From an uncultured Lachnospiraceae bacterium (GTDB taxonomy: Bacteria; Bacillota_A; Clostridia; Lachnospirales; Lachnospiraceae), in NCBI GenBank assembly GCA_910587905.1, contig CAJUOF010000366.1, forward strand, positions 1 through 6,893: 6,893 nucleotides of DNA. The letters are read 5' to 3'. The notes under the pieces are model-generated. The model searched no databases. It had not been told where the DNA came from and was given only the letters and a program-made list of their open reading frames with translations. Shown piece after piece: positions 6,592-6,893 of the stretch (positions are counted from its first letter, which is position 1; the number at the start of each line of letters is the position of its first letter). A program made the translations under genes and the position numbers.

Positions 6592-6597
6592 GTGACA

Positions 6598-6893
6598 GTG
6601 GCAGAGCAGCAACATCAGAAGGATTTGCAGCGTTTGCGCGCACTGCGTCCGATAGATGATGATTTTATGCGCTGTCTTTTCAAAGACAATGTTCCACTGG
6701 CTGAATTTGTGTTACGCATTATTACGGACAAACCAGATTTAATTATTACTGATTGTGAAACACAGAAGGATATGAAAAGGCTGGCTGGGGCGCGCTCTAT
6801 CTGCCTGGACGCATATGGAACGGATTCGGCCGGAAAAAAATATGATTTGGAAGTCCAGAGGCAAGACAAGGGAGCAGACCCACACAGGGCAAG
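6598..6893 (+). CDS. Rpn-family recombination-promoting nuclease / PD-(D/E)XK transposase-like protein, N-terminal part (3' truncated)
   Basis: The first 98 residues match the Rpn / PD-(D/E)XK nuclease family (transposase_31-like, often labelled 'putative transposase'). The family opening is LRPIDDDFMRCLFKDNVPLAEFVL in pattern: residues 16-39, with key positions D20-D22, F23 and F28. Next come LIITDCETQKDM (48-59) and the nuclease core, where D71 (SICLDAY) and E85-x-Q87 (YDLEVQRQD) fit the D...ExQ form of the PD-(D/E)XK site. The GADPHRA that follows is also typical. Full-length members usually have about 250-350 residues, so most of the protein lies beyond the contig edge. E. coli Rpn proteins are DNA nucleases that stimulate RecA-independent recombination; related genes are numerous in Clostridia genomes. 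The gene has its own promoter and a more AT-rich composition than the purine genes, so it is probably unrelated to them and possibly acquired. The start could be 6589 or 6592 instead. Confidence 0.85.
   Translation, partial: MAEQQHQKDLQRLRALRPIDDDFMRCLFKDNVPLAEFVLRIITDKPDLIITDCETQKDMKRLAGARSICLDAYGTDSAGKKYDLEVQRQDKGADPHRA

Larger units (their letters stand above)
6280..6597. other. 318-base intergenic region with composition change
   Basis: No complete gene is visible between the hydroxylase stop and the Rpn-family start. The stretch holds a small CCGC-CTG-GCGG hairpin (6284-6294) and a perfect 10-base palindrome CTTTGCAAAG (6301-6310). It also contains the terminator candidate at 6328-6363, a hairpin GTTCCG-TAT-CGGAAC (6380-6394), a possible protein remnant on the minus strand (6348-6461) and the promoter of the next gene (6532-6560). 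From about 6465 the sequence turns clearly more AT-rich than the purine genes, marking a likely boundary between two genomic segments. Confidence 0.7.

Noticed and set aside
1..6893. CRISPR array, tRNA, rRNA, insertion-sequence ends or riboswitch
   Set aside because: I saw no regularly spaced repeats, no cloverleaf-like or rRNA sequence, no paired terminal inverted repeats with a transposase, and no leader resembling a known purine or molybdenum-cofactor riboswitch.

Overview
The window is a GC-rich contig piece that carries part of an anaerobic purine/urate-catabolism locus. The first 15 bases are not biological: they match the 3' end of the Illumina TruSeq adapter, so the left edge is an untrimmed read or assembly end. 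The proteins (YgfK-type Fe-S flavoprotein, fused molybdenum hydroxylase, YheO-type regulator, Rpn-family nuclease), AGGAGG-type ribosome binding sites and GC-rich third codon positions together suggest a gut anaerobe of the Clostridia (Lachnospiraceae/Oscillospiraceae-like). That placement is inference; no rRNA or marker gene is present.

Layout. Positions 18-1430 (+) hold the C-terminal part of ygfK, the oxidoreductase annotated historically as a 'putative selenate reductase subunit'; its N-terminal half is missing at the contig edge. Nineteen bases later, in the same operon, is a complete 461-residue hyuA/hydantoinase gene (1450-2835 +). Converging on it is a complete 231-residue YheO/DauR-type PAS + HTH regulator (2909-3604 -). 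Divergent from the regulator, across a 116-base intergenic region, is a complete 852-residue molybdenum hydroxylase (3721-6279 +). It fuses the 2Fe-2S electron-transfer domain to the molybdopterin domains, as in XdhD and the selenium-dependent xanthine dehydrogenase family. A hairpin terminator candidate follows. From about 6470 the sequence becomes visibly more AT-rich and a second transcription unit starts: the N-terminal part of an Rpn-family (PD-(D/E)XK) nuclease that runs off the right edge.

How the genes fit. ygfK, hyuA and xdhD-type genes are neighbours in the E. coli ygeW-ssnA-xdhD region and in the gene cluster that gut anaerobes use to break down uric acid and other purines without oxygen. 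The hydroxylase would interconvert purines at its Mo centre, YgfK would supply a reductive or electron-transfer step, and HyuA would open a cyclic amide ring. The regulator, set between the two transcription units with its promoter facing the hydroxylase gene, is the natural candidate for local control. Compared with E. coli, ssnA and the FAD subunit (ygfM) are absent between ygfK and the hydroxylase.

No complete novel system is visible. The points most worth a second look are the rearranged urate module with its own regulator, three related direct repeats in the divergent promoter region, the purine-type active site of the hydroxylase, and a protein-like remnant in the 6280-6597 intergenic stretch.
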